DNA of 64,000 nt from Trichoplusia ni. Its lineage: Eukaryota; Arthropoda; Insecta; Lepidoptera; Noctuidae. Below are positions 23,375-35,342 of this stretch, in pieces. How positions within the stretch are numbered: the first letter of the stretch is position 1; each line of letters opens with the position of its first letter. A program made the translations under genes and the position numbers. A model generated the notes under the pieces. The model saw only the letters and a program-made list of their open reading frames with translations, did no database searches and was not told the DNA's origin. The DNA lies in assembly GCF_003590095.1 (NCBI RefSeq), contig NC_039478.1:12710001-12774000 (forward strand), written 5' to 3'.

Positions 23375-23762
23375 GTAAGGCCTTTTAATTAATTCATTAT
23401 CTTGTTATCAAAAGTAAACTTGAATTTTTAGTCGGCCAATTCGGTGATTCATATTTTTTTATATCAATTGCATTTTATTTTTTCATTTAGTTTTAAATAA
23501 ATCTTTAATTTATATGTCGTTACGGTTTTTCCAGAATATAGATATTAATTTTCTAAAACTGGTTTCGTTAATAGTTTCAATTAGGTTGATGAGTGAATAC
23601 TAGTACTGATTCACCCATGGCTTATAAAAACGATTTCTGTAATTTCCAATTAAACACCACCATAGCCCGGGCTCTGTACAAGTGGCACATATTTTTCCGT
23701 CCCTTGGAAACCTTTGTATTTCTCGTTGATTAATTATTCTTTTATTAATTTTCTAGATCAAA

Positions 23763-24379
23763 ATGAAGACCTTCGTAGTATTGTGTGTATTTCTCGCCGT
23801 GGCCTACTCCCGGCCCGAAACATATGACAGTCGTTACGACGACTTCGACGCCAAGACTTTGGTTGAGAACACTCGTCTTCTGAAGGGCTACCTCAACTGC
23901 TTCCTCAACAAGGGACCTTGTACTTCTGAAGGACATGACTTCAAGAGTAAGTAGTCTTATAAACCTTATCGTATGATTAAAGTCTTAGCTTTTTAGATTG
24001 GCCGAAAATGATACTAATGCCGGATACTGCAGTCGAATCAAAAAGTGCATCAAAACTGTAGTTTTTACACCTACATATTTAGTTTTAGAATAATAAATAA
24101 ATGCATAGCCTCTAATTTTTGACGTCATCAATTTTGCCACTGGACTGTTCAAATAAATCATTTACTAATACTTCTTCATTGATTTTTGCAGAGACCATTC
24201 CTGAAGCTCTTAGAACCAGCTGCGCGAAATGCACACCCAAACAGCGTTCGCTGATCCGTGAAGTCGTCAAGGCTTTCCAGACCAAGACCCCTGACCTATG
24301 GAACGACCTTGCCAAGCAGGAGGACCCCAACGGCCAGTACAAGGACTCCTTCCAGAAGTTCCTTGACGCTTCCGACTAA
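23763..24379 (+). CDS. Chemosensory protein CSP-1
   Basis: OS-D/CSP family (insect pheromone-binding protein A10/OS-D). Exons 23763-23946 and 24192-24379 join as AAG A|gtaagt ... ttttgcag|AG, the family's phase-1 site right after the Lys codon. The product has 123 residues: signal of 16, then ETYDSRYDDFD, NTRLLKGY, and the four-cysteine pattern C-x6-C-x18-C-x2-C. These form two small loops in a six-helix soluble binder of hydrophobic ligands, secreted into sensillar lymph or other tissue fluids. Translation starts at the first ATG after a 5'-UTR splice acceptor. This is the leftmost and most canonical member of the cluster. AATAAA lies at 24815-24820. Confidence 0.93.
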
Positions 24380-25479
24380 GATGCCAAAGTGAAACTGAAA
24401 GACCAGTGCTTGTACTGAGAGCTCTAAAACCAGGATTTCTGTCATTGCTAAAATGGGATGACACTACATCCTAGTGCTGTCTCGTTTTAACAATTTCAAC
24501 AGTCTTGATTTTAAAGTTCATAGGAAGCACGCAGGGATGTCTAGCCTAATTGAGCAAATACGGAGTCTACGGACATAGATTTAAGGATACAACTATTATT
24601 ATAGAAGCAATACATTCGTGCATCTGAAGTTTACTATACAATTATCGTAAATGTGAGAATCAGGTATTTTCGTACTTGGTTCCATATTTTCGTGTTAATA
24701 GTGTAAATAGTTCAGCTTACCTTGACTAACAAACTAAGATATGTTTACCGATGTATTGTTTCTTGTTACAGCATCACACGAATTGTTAACTTATAAATTT
24801 AGTGTATTTATGAAAATAAATTATGTTTTTTAATATTATATTTTTTATTTTTGTTGTCATCGAAATATGTCATAAGATAGATAATTACTTAATATTATTT
24901 GAAATAAGTATAACAGAATAGAACTGACACTTGTAAAAACGACTCTCGCATGAGGAATTCTAACCACCTTGCCGCTGGGGGTTTTAAAAACATTAATTTT
25001 AAATGCACAAAGACACACTGAATCACAAAGTTCCCTTCGCCTTCCCTTCGTCTAAGAAACCTCTTCTTATTTTTGAGAAGTTTTATGACGAAGAGTACCT
25101 AAATCAGATAAACTGTCGAATTGAAAACGACTCAAGAATACATTACTTTTGAAGTCGTTTTTTGATTTACTTGAATGTGAACTTGATATAAATAGGTAAT
25201 AACTAGTAACTTTAATCAGTCAAATAATTATAATTAAAATTTAATGATCGGTTTCATTACATTGATGTCTTGCATAAGATTGATTTGGCAACTTATTTAT
25301 ATCTTCTCAAGCCGTGCTTCGACAGTAAGTCAAATTACGACAGTACTTATTATAAACTGTTTATTTAGGGTATCTGAGGACTAATCTCTGCCTTTTAAAC
25401 CAGTACTGTTATAATACATCTTATATGTACTGATATGATATACTTTATGATATACTTTTTTCCGAAGCTAAAATCATCA

Positions 25480-25640
25480 AATGACTCCTTAGATTGAGCG
25501 GAAGGGAGTGGCAATCTCCTGCTGAATAAAACCCACCCATGTTTCTTCCTTTGCCCTTCGGACAATCCCGCTGCCTAGGCAGGCATGAGCCCTAAAGGGC
25601 CTCACAGAGTACGTGGAGGGCGGATGCTCTTACTGATTTT
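25480..25640 (+). repeat. Recurrent repeat family, copy
   Basis: Contains 'atcatcaaatgactcctta', 'ttccttcctttgcccttcgg' is represented as 'ttcttcctttgcccttcgg', then 'acaatcccgctgcc' and 'gagccctaaagggcctcacagag'. The copy at 46795-47000 follows the same order. Confidence 0.55.
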
Positions 25641-28261
25641 TTTTAAATTAAATGTTGACAGATCCCCTTTTTCATCTTGCTACAAAATCACTGGCTTTTG
25701 ATCCAGGTAACGCGGAAAAGTATCCTACGAGGTAAATACCAGAGTTCTATAGATACGCTTCCCTTGTACAAGGACCATGGCAACGTGATGCAAAACAACC
25801 GAGATTGCCTAGTAAGTTAGCCACCAAAGTTTCGAACATTGCGAAAGCTAATTTTAAAGGCGCACTTTAGTTAATAACATAGCAATGCTGAAAGTATTTA
25901 GGGTGTTGTTACAAAATCGCAGGCGTTTCTTGCTTAATTTTACTTACTTAAAAATATGCAAAATTAATAAGGTTCAATGTGGACAGAAAAAATATTAACA
26001 TAAACCAATTTTCATAAGTTTAGTTTTTACGACTAATCATATAATTTTGAGTCTATGTTGAATTGATAAAACTTTACATCTAAGGCAGTGGCAGTTTTTC
26101 TATAGTGTTTATCCACGGATAACACAGTGCAGCAATTTAGGACTATAAATTTTAATGTACTATAAATTTACATCATTTAGGTGGTACCTAAATATAAAGA
26201 ATAAGTAAAAACGTTAATAGCACAGACGTAGTTGGAAAGTCCCAGTCCGATACTTAAGTAGAATGTTGTAGAGTCCTTAACATGTAAAAAACTGAGAAGA
26301 TATTTTAATATCAATTAAAGTAACCTTCTAGTAAAATACTAATATTTAGCATACTCTTTATGTAAATTATTTGTGAATTATAACTGTTTTCAATTTTAAT
26401 TAGCTACAGAAAATATTGGCAGACAAGCATGTGCTCAAAATCGAATAATTTCACAATTGCAATATATCAACTTATTCAATTTTAATTAACAAATTCACAT
26501 TTTCATTAACGTCGATAGCTACTAGTTAAAAGAAATTTTAAAAAATTGATTATAACATAGTCGTCTATGAAGAAGAAAGTTCATATGTAAGCCTAATAAT
26601 ATAATTTCGTACAAACTCGAAATTGTACCGAGATAAAGCTAGACTGGTAGTCTGAGCAACTTCTAGACAACCTTGCATAAATAATAAATAAAAAAAACTT
26701 TGAATAATAATATCTGTAAGGAAATTATTTATTTTTGATCGCTTTAGTTTTAGTCTGCATATATCCTGTTTGAAGCCAGACGACTCCATGTAAGTGAATC
26801 TTTAGTTCTTTTAGAAATTAATTTTGGTTTCGTTTCGTCGTGTTTAGAAATGTTTTCTGAATATTTGGTTAACTTATTGAGAGTCTTAGAATTTAAATAG
26901 TTAGCAGAACTGTTTTTTTTTTGTTGTAAATTGTAGTAGAAAATCAATTAAGCTTATATAATTAGTCGTTTGAAGTATTTGAAAACTGTAATTTTGGTGC
27001 TTAATGGATATTTTACAACTTGTTACAAGTTATTCTTTGTAATTAAACTTTTATAACTAAAATGTGAAGATAAATACGCCATATTATTTAATCAGATTTG
27101 ATCCTGCCATCCGTCAGGCATTTTGATTAGGTGTAGACGTGACTGCTCATATTTGTAATGGGAAAAACCTACGTTTTAAACCTAATATCTTACATGTTTA
27201 AATCATAAACGATTATCACAATATTATTGAATCACCTCAGAGATTAGTTCATTTTTTTACGACTCCGGCTCATAAGTATTTAATCCTTGTGTAGGGAATT
27301 ATAAATATATTCAAATCACATGCAATTAAATTTAGATCAAGCTTTTGAAACGTTATAGTTAAATATTCCACAGACAAGTAACTTTGGGTAAACCATTAAA
27401 CCACTGTGTTCTGCTAAAAATTACGTTTTAAGTAAGAAAACTTCTTTTATTAACACAATTTTTTTAAATACAAGTCTCATAAAAACCCTAATCTTTCATA
27501 AGTACTTATTACCAGCCAATCGTAGTTGATAGTGTTGCTACCCAGAGGCCAGCGCAGACAAGTTGTCTAGAGGCGAAACTAGAAATTGCTAAAAACATGC
27601 TATAAGCAATTAACATATTTTTAAACTGATTATAATAATTTTATACAAAAACTATTATTATTTATTTAATCGTCCAGATGTTTAGAAGCTGTAGATATAT
27701 CAAATGACGTGTCACCAAGGTTACTAGAGGATATTAAAATATCAGGGAGTGACCTCATTTAAATAATTTGGATTAACTTGTTTTGAATATTACATTTTTG
27801 CCTTGGATTTACGTAAACAAATAAATTGAAAAAGCTTAAGCAATATTGGAGGCTAAAGGACGAATTTAATGAATCAGTTTTATTAAACTTTGAAAAAGAC
27901 CTTTTACCTAAAATTTGACTTGCATTGTGGGATCAAACAGCTCTTTTTAGCACGACGTAGAGCGTAGGTATATTTACACCTGCGACAGTTTTACTATATA
28001 AAATGGTGGAACGCATCCGAAACATTATCACTAAGGACTCATAAGATAATTCTGTCTGTAAGGCAGTGCGTTGCAAACCTTCATACTGGGGATATAGTGC
28101 CTAGTGCTATTTAGCGTTTCGGTCTTGACTACATTACGATAATATCGTATGATCAGGCGTTGGTTAGTCTACAATACCAAAAGATCAAAGCTTCCGGCGA
28201 CTGCGACCGCAATAAACTTGGACCGCGGTCCCAGTCGTCGGACTCGTAACAATTAAATAGA

Positions 28262-28375
28262 TTTTCTTCTGGCGACTGGGACCACTCATAAATGATAACT
28301 GAAATTAAAACTATTTCAACCACAAATAATTTTTCTTCTGGCTACTCATGAATGATAACTGAAATTAAAACTATG
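28262..28375 (+). repeat. Imperfect tandem duplication upstream of CSP-2
   Basis: The block TTTCTTCTGGC...ACTCAT[AG]AATGATAACTGAAATTAAAACTAT occurs twice, the second copy lacking a few bases after 'ctggc'. It sits about 310 bases upstream of the CSP-2 start. Confidence 0.6.
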
Positions 28376-28687
28376 TAAATGCAGAGTCAAACGAAAAAAA
28401 AAATGTGATACTTTTTACTTGAACTTGACCAATTTTTTTATCCCTACCTTAAAGAAATAATATTTCATTTTGCGTGTTTTTCCATTTTGGCCCGTTAACA
28501 AAGTTCATTTCCCTAATGCTAGCAAAAAGTTTAAATATACTATTAAACTAAAATGTCAAAGTCACGTCACTTGACATTCATTCACATATCATTCCCGTAC
28601 CTCAGAAGCGTCAGTTCAGAAGTTTTCAAGACCCTGTCAACTGTCAATACTGATTCTGTCTTTATATTTTAGAGCTGAGCTCCAAAA

Positions 28688-29437
28688 ATGAAGTGCATCG
28701 TGGTTCTGATGGCGTTAGCAGTGATGGCGCTTGGAGAGACGTATGATACAGTACATGATGATCTGGATGTAGAGGCTCTGGTGGCCGACGAAACTCAATT
28801 CAAGCCTTTCGTCGGCTGTTTCATAGACACAGCCCCCTGCAACGACGTGTCTTCTACTTTTAAAAGTATTTTATTAACCTTTTAATGATCCATCCTAATT
28901 AAGATTTTTTCTTTGGCATCTTGTCTATCGTTAATCGTTTAATCAATTTGCAATTCTTTTACCAAAAAATCTGGATAAAAGTCCAAATTTTTTGGTAAAA
29001 GAATTGCATCGAATCGGTTTATCGTCAAGTATCTTACAGTTTCTATCGTAATTAAGAATGGCGTTCCTTCTCTCTCCTAAACCTTGCAGTGCCCTACAGG
29101 GTCCACACTTTTCTCAATTAGAACATACCATCTGTTAACATGCACATATATATATACCATGGATAAAATAGAGTATTGAGAAAAAGCAATAAATTTTTAA
29201 ACACCACAACTTCTTCAACTGTTCCTATATTCATTTCATTTTAACGTTACAGATGATGCCCCTGAGGTAATAGCCCAAGCTTGTGCCAAATGCACGACAG
29301 CACAGAAGCACATTGTCAGAGTGCTCACCCAGTCCTTCAAGAACAAGTGGCCTCAGGACTACGAGGTCTTCAAGAAGAAATACGACCCTGAAGGGATATA
29401 CTTCGAGAAGTTAGAAGCTGCTGTAGCGGACTTCTAG
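28688..29437 (+). CDS. Chemosensory protein CSP-2
   Basis: Exons 28688-28865 and 29253-29437 (AAA A|gtattt, a weaker donor; acceptor cgttacag) give 120 residues: signal of 16, then ETYDTVHDDLD, and cysteines in C-x6-C-x18-C-x2-C. The usual R-L-L-x-x-Y segment is replaced by TQFKPFVG, and G-P-C-T by TAPCN. CSP-3 shares these changes (FVGCF[IM]DT[AT]PC), so the two form a divergent paralogue pair. An acceptor-like ttttag lies 15 bases before the ATG, indicating a 5'-UTR intron. A perfect 21-bp hairpin lies in the coding intron. Role as for other CSPs: soluble ligand binder, specific ligand unknown. Confidence 0.88.
28950..29007. repeat. Perfect 21-bp hairpin in CSP-2 intron
   Basis: Arms 28950-28970 and 28987-29007 are exact reverse complements around a 16-base loop. 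AT-rich with no open frame. Confidence 0.85.
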
Positions 29438-29764
29438 AACAAAAGTCAGAAATTGAAAATTTTGTTCAACATAGCTTCTAACTACTTTTAATTATTAAGA
29501 GCATTCTTAGAATATAAATTAAGTACTCACATAAACAGTTTTTTTATTTTAATGCTGAAAATCGTGGTTATTATATGAGTAAAACTACTTGTATTAACAG
29601 TAAAATGATTAACCATGATTTAAGTTAAATGACTTACATTTTTCCACAAGAAAACATGTTACTTTTGTCACGGAAATTTATTCATGTAGGTCACGGTCTA
29701 TTAATGATTTTTTATCAGTATTTAAGATTTAAATTTAATGTCTTCCAATATATAAAATTCCCGA

Positions 29765-29965
29765 GTCACGATGTTAGTTACCGTACTCCTCCAAAACGGC
29801 TTTAGCGATTTTTACCAAATTTTATATGCGTATTTAGTAGGTCTGAGAATCGGCTACTATCTATTTTTCATAAACCTAAGTGAAAAGGGTTGTCCACCCT
29901 TAATATTTTGCCTCCACTGTGATCATCGACTGTTAGGCGGCACGTAGTTCGCCGGGACAGCTAGT
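29765..29965 (+). repeat. Interspersed retroelement-type repeat
   Basis: Runs from 'cgagtcacgatgttagttaccgtactcctccaaaacggc' to 'ggcggcacgtagttcgccgggacagctagtat'. This is a dispersed lepidopteran pattern without coding potential here. Confidence 0.55.
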
Positions 29966-30414
29966 ATTATGTACCTATATATAGGCCGTGTATCGTGTTT
30001 TTGGAGTGACGACTGTATTTAAAGAATTTTAGAATTCAATATTGGTATTTATACATAGTAAGTACATACCGTAGAATCTGGTTCTGTTTCATAGGATAAC
30101 GATCTTCTTCATTTTGTATAGCTGAAGTAACGAGGTTGCACACACCTTTGAAAATATAAAGACTACTTACTTATAATATACGATAGGTATGAAAATAAAA
30201 ATAAGGTCTAAACAGCTTTTGGCACGTAGTGTGATTTTCCATTAAAGTAGAATTTGACTCTACCTGTCAAGAATACAAAATTATAAAATTAAGCCGTTCA
30301 TGTGCGAGTCGAACTCGCCACTCAGGGTTCTGTATAAATAGATAAAGGAATAACAAATCGACCAATACATTTTAGGACCCCATCCACGAAGGTATTTGTC
30401 CGATATGACTTTTT

Positions 30415-30520
30415 TTGGTAAGGTGCAGGATTATTCATGGACACCCGAAAAACAAGTAGGTAGAGTCTAACCCTTACTGACTAAGCCTTAACCACCGTGC
30501 AATGTTGAAAAAAAAATTAT
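30415..30520 (+). repeat. Recurrent repeat family, fragment
   Basis: Contains 'aggtagagtctaacccttactgactaagccttaaccaccgtgc', parallel to 14370-14480. Confidence 0.45.
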
Positions 30521-31359
30521 GTCTGTTGCTTAACCCCACTCTTAATTGACATTATTAATTGTACTTATACAAGCAACCGAAATATATTATCTGGGAATTT
30601 CAAATATCGACCTATCACGCTTCTTAAGATGTACCCTGGTGATAGACGAACAGCGGTGTCTCAAAATTAGGGATCCGTTTTAACCTTTTTGTTCCGAAAC
30701 CATAACAAGTAATATAAATAAGAGATATGTATGAAATTAACAACCTAAACACGTATTTGTCCACTCTATATGGGATAGGTCACCTTAAAGCTTGTGTTTT
30801 GAACACAAAACATGATTTGGACCTATTTGTCAGTATAAATAAAATAATGTTAATGTAAAATACTTTGTGTCTGTCTAGGTATCATACATTTTATTTATCT
30901 TTTCATTGTTTACTTTTTGTGAATGTAAGCTGCAGATAATTTTGACGTTTTAATTAAGTACCTAACTTATGCTGCAAGTTGTATGTGAAGTAAATAGCTA
31001 GGGATTCTTTTGTGTTTGCAAAAATAATGCCTAAAAACCCGGCAGATGCAAGGTTTCACTTCAACCCATCTATATTGTAATCATAAATTAAATACAGACA
31101 ACAATAATAGAGTTTGGAAGTTAAAACCAGTGATGTTATATGATTAAAATTCTAGTATGTATGTGCTATCTTAACACTCGTAGTAACATCACTCTAACAA
31201 TACTATTGCGTTCATTGATCTCAGCTTAAAAAAAAAGTCATGTCAAAACAAAAACGGGAGTCAATCTAGTCGCAAAGTAAATTGATACTCGAAGCTTTAT
31301 CAAGTCACATCCAGTAATACCCGATATACATAATATACATACAATAAAGGAAGAGCAAG

Positions 31360-31414
31360 TATAAAAGAATCGGACGACAGCCGCGCACTTTACTTGTGCA
31401 CTGGACTTTAAAAT
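31360..31414 (+). promoter_or_regulatory. CSP-3 core promoter and non-coding first exon
   Basis: TATAAAAG at 31360-31367 is followed by a short untranslated exon ending at 31414 with a strong GTAAGT donor. The acceptor (tattccag) ends at 32256, 16 bases before the CSP-3 ATG. The arrangement matches CSP-1. Confidence 0.6.
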
Positions 31415-32272
31415 GTAAGTAATTCTTATTTTTAATGTTGTTTACATATTATAATGTAGTATGTATCATTAAGTAGGTATTGTTGTAACAAGGAGATTGG
31501 AGTGTTGTTAAGAGGTGTTTGTCGGTTTGAAAAGGTCGCGGGATTCGTTAGTGAGTTGATATTTTAGTTCAATTCTAGTAACTGGTCTTAAAAGTATTCT
31601 GTGATTTTTGAAGGAATTGCTTTGGTAAATATTCTCTACCTTATTAAGCTCATTGTAAAATTTATTGTTCAATTTAAGATACACTTTCTCGCGGCATTGT
31701 ACGTCTTTTTAATCGTCTAGCGTACATCTATTTTGAATAAAGTCCTTATTCCAATCCTTTTCCAATTAACTTACTTACTTAATTTCCTGATATTTTTATT
31801 GACTAAAACAATTTGCCGCCTTAGATCTCGTAACGTTATAAAATAATGGTTTTTATGCAAAGTTTACAAAATCTTGTTTTAGGACGATCTTTACCTTGTT
31901 TTGTTGTTTAACACATCATAGTTTACCTAAAGGCAGTTCATGCAATTAAGTTCAAAAAAGATGAAGTGAGCGAGTATAATAAATTATTCCGGTATTTTCA
32001 AGGTTACACGTTTTGTTAACATGCCAGTAATTTTTGCTTCAAAAATTTAAAAAACACTTCACACGTGCTTTTTGGTACGTTTATTACTTAGATATTGTTA
32101 TTAAAATTTCCACCATTGTGTTATTAGTAAAAATGGGCTGTATTTCCCAACACAATATGTTTACTTTTAATTTAATTTTGATTCGGCTTATACTAGACCG
32201 GTTTATTTTAACTTTTAAATAGGGGCTACTATCTATATTGTTACTATTTATTCCAGAAACCGAGAATCAATC

Positions 32273-33670
32273 ATGAAGGGTTTCTACGTGCTGTCAGTAC
32301 TCCTGGTGTTCGCCGCGGTCCAAGCTGAAGAGACATACAGTACAGAGAACGATGACCTTGACATCGACGCCGTGGTCGCTGACCTTGACACCCTCAGAGG
32401 CTTCGTAGGATGTTTCATGGACACCACACCTTGCCACACAGTCGCCGCCGATTTCAAAAGTACGTGCTCCTTTTGAATTATAATATTTTGTAATCATATT
32501 TCGTTTGAAGTCTGGTTTCTGCAGTCTGCTCTGATTTTAGTTAAGAATTTATTTACATATTGCATTTTAAATGTTTATTAATTAGCCGTTGTGTCTATGC
32601 ATATGATTATGTTGAACTTTGTAAGCACATGTTGCACAAAATTTTGAATAAGTCACTTATCGGCAGCGACTCTTGTTTTATACTAGACTCAAAACATTAA
32701 AATCATTTTAACCACGGTTTAATCCACATTCTATTTTATTAGTGTCTTAAATGTTAGCCCTAGTAGGGGTATCTAACATTAATAGTAACTGCAATCGCAA
32801 AGAAAGTACAACGAATTCTAGACTAAAATATCGAATTATTAACAATTATTTACGTTAAAAAATGTAATACTCTTGACGTCCGACATTGTGAAACCTTGAA
32901 GTAAATTCGTTTATTTAAAGTTCATTACCAAGTAAAATTTGTTTATGATAATGACATAACAATAACAAAACAAACTTTGTTTTATCTAAATGTAACTATA
33001 AACACTGTTTGATAAAGTATGGCTATCGACTTTTGAAAGTCACATGACTGTTTATATTTTGTTTTCATCGAACTTCAGGGTAAAACCGAAATTGTAATAA
33101 TTGTAATTAATTAACACATTAATCTATACTCTAAAATGGTAATGGCGTAGTTGAAAAGGTAATAAAATAACTTCCGGATTAATATTATGATGACTAAGGA
33201 AAATTTAGTGAATATTCTGAAACCATAAATTTGAACACATTAATAAATCAAATAGAACGCTTACTTATCTCCTTAATTTCACCGCTCGCCCTGTAAGCTC
33301 TTGTACCCGAACTGTTTCTATGTTCAAAGAGAAACATTATCTCATCATTGTACATATTCCAATGTGCTGTCTTACTACCACAATATAGCATAAGGTTGAG
33401 CAAGGCTGCTTGAGCGAATAGTACCGGTAATATGTACCTAATGACTGATTTTTCTATTTAATTATTCCAAAAATATTATTTACAGAGGACATTCCGGAAG
33501 CCATCAAGACGAACTGCTTAAAATGCACACAAGCGCAAAAGCACATCTTCCACAAATTCTTACTCGGACTTAAGGAGAAGCTTCCCACAGAATACGAAGC
33601 CTTTAAGGCGAAGTTTGATCCTGAAGGAAAACATTTTACCGCTTTGGAAACTGCAGTCGCTAACGCTTAA
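32273..33670 (+). CDS. Chemosensory protein CSP-3
   Basis: Exons 32273-32459 and 33486-33670 (AAA A|gtacgt ... tttacag|AG) give 123 residues with a signal of 18. The four cysteines are spaced C-x6-C-x18-C-x2-C. Like CSP-2 it has a DDLDI block, FVGCFMDTTPC, and a C-terminal half with AQKHI and an EAFKAKFDPEG segment. It is most likely the duplicate partner of CSP-2. The intron is about 1.0 kb. Secreted; ligand unknown. Confidence 0.92.
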
Positions 33671-35253
33671 GAATTTAAGGAGTTAAGGAGCAATTCTTAA
33701 GGAATTGCTAATGCACAACAATGCATCTTAATGATCAACATTTTAAAATGACTTGCGAATCCTTGAATTAATCCTATTTCTTTGTTAGTCTTGGATGCGT
33801 TTGGTTATTTCGTAGTGAGGTCATTATTTTGTGCTGTAACATTAATGATGTCTACTTTTTGCTGTGTCAGAATATGGAAAATGATAACTAACTCAGTTAC
33901 TATTTGCTTTTTGTTATCTTAATTACAACGGAAGTTGCGGTTCTTTGTTTTGTGTGATTGATATCTTCAAATATACTTTTTGTACTAAACTTATTGAATT
34001 ATTTCAAAAGAAGGAGACAGTGGGGTAAGATGATTGTATTTTTGTTAACTGCAAGAAAATAGAACATTTCCCTGACAGTTGAGCTTTTTTCGAATAGATA
34101 ACCATCACATAATTTCGCTTTTGCAACACACGTCAATATTCCTTCCCTTGCCCTCTGTGTACCGGAGCCGCGGTACCCTTCTCGGACAATCCTGATGGCC
34201 AGGCAGTTATCAGCCTAAATGGACTCTAAAGAGAATGCTGACAACTTTTTGAGGGGCGCGTGGAACGTAAATGTGCCGTGAGCTTCTCATCACTCAAAGC
34301 CCGTAGTCGAGAGCTATTAAGTACCAAGGCTGGGCCACTAGACTGTCTGCCTCAGCAGTGTGAGCCTAGTACAAAGATTGACCATGTTAAAAAAGCAATG
34401 AAAATAACTATTAATAAGAAAATAGCCATGTCATACACAAAGAGCATGGGCAAACCAGTGTAATTTCAAGTGAATTATGAATGGTAAAGTAATTAAAGCC
34501 TATTTACGATTACGAGTTAAATAGTAGTGTCCTAATTTTTAGCTGCCGCAAAGCGGCTGTCAATTGAACTCGATTGAATAAGAAAACTGTTATTTTGCGC
34601 CATAATTATTCAAAGCAACAATAATTATACAAATACACATTATTAGTATGCATAAAATATTTATTAAGTAGATAATAGTCAAACGTAGAGCTAAAATTTA
34701 ATCATCTATTTAATGACTTCATTTTCACATCTTTTCTTTTCAAAATTTGTAATTAACTTGAAGATAACTACTTTTGTTATTGTTTAACATAGTTTTGCAT
34801 TAAATGAAATAATGCAATCTTATCGTACTTTTGTGAAACTTTAAAAACAACGTATTTACAATTTTATGTAAACAAAATCTAGTCACCATTGATTTCTCAG
34901 TCAGTAACTAATAAGTATTGGTGGTTAAAATATTGAAATAAGGTGGAGGAAGACTTGCATGCGCTGTGAAACATAAAAGTCCCTAAAAAAATAAAAAAGG
35001 TGGAATTAGTTCCAATTTTAAGAAGAGGTAAGACATCAAGTCATGTTTATCAGGACTATGTAACAATGTTCGTAATTAGCAGCAATGTGGTCTGAAATTG
35101 CATTGCATTTTAAGATTAAGCCCGATAAAGACAATAATAACTGTTCCCATACTATGGCTGACTACTAATTATATCATTTTAATATAGCACTAAACTTTTT
35201 GTCAGTCTCATCTTCACGAATGTTCTGTTATTGAAGGCCACACAAGAGAGTCT
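33671..35253. other. Intergenic, CSP-3 to CSP-4
   Basis: A copy of the recurrent repeat lies at 34140-34240 (cttctcggacaatcctgatgg). The open frame overlapping it (34260-34463) is not supported as a gene. Confidence 0.5.
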
Positions 35254-35259
35254 TATATA
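35254..35259 (+). promoter_or_regulatory. TATA box of CSP-4
   Basis: TATATA at 35254-35259, 84 bases upstream of the chosen ATG. No acceptor is seen between it and the ATG, so the transcript probably has no 5'-UTR intron. A short upstream open frame (ATGGACATAACA..., stop after seven codons) would lie in the leader. Confidence 0.5.
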
Positions 35260-35342
35260 CAAGCATTTGAGATGTGCACGCCATTTGCTATGGACATAAC
35301 ACCAATTTCGTAACGATTGGCACACAATTAAAATTCGACGTA

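Larger units (their letters stand above)
24380..28687. other. Intergenic, CSP-1 to CSP-2
   Basis: Holds a copy of the recurrent repeat (25480-25640) and an imperfect tandem duplication (28262-28375). No further CSP exon or other gene was seen. Open frames near 26565-26947 on the minus strand are low-complexity and unsupported. Confidence 0.5.
29438..32272. other. Intergenic, CSP-2 to CSP-3
   Basis: Contains a retroelement end at 29765-29965 and a repeat fragment at 30415-30520. The CSP-3 promoter and first exon lie at 31360-31414, and the CSP-3 5'-UTR intron fills 31415-32256. No other gene was seen. Confidence 0.5.
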
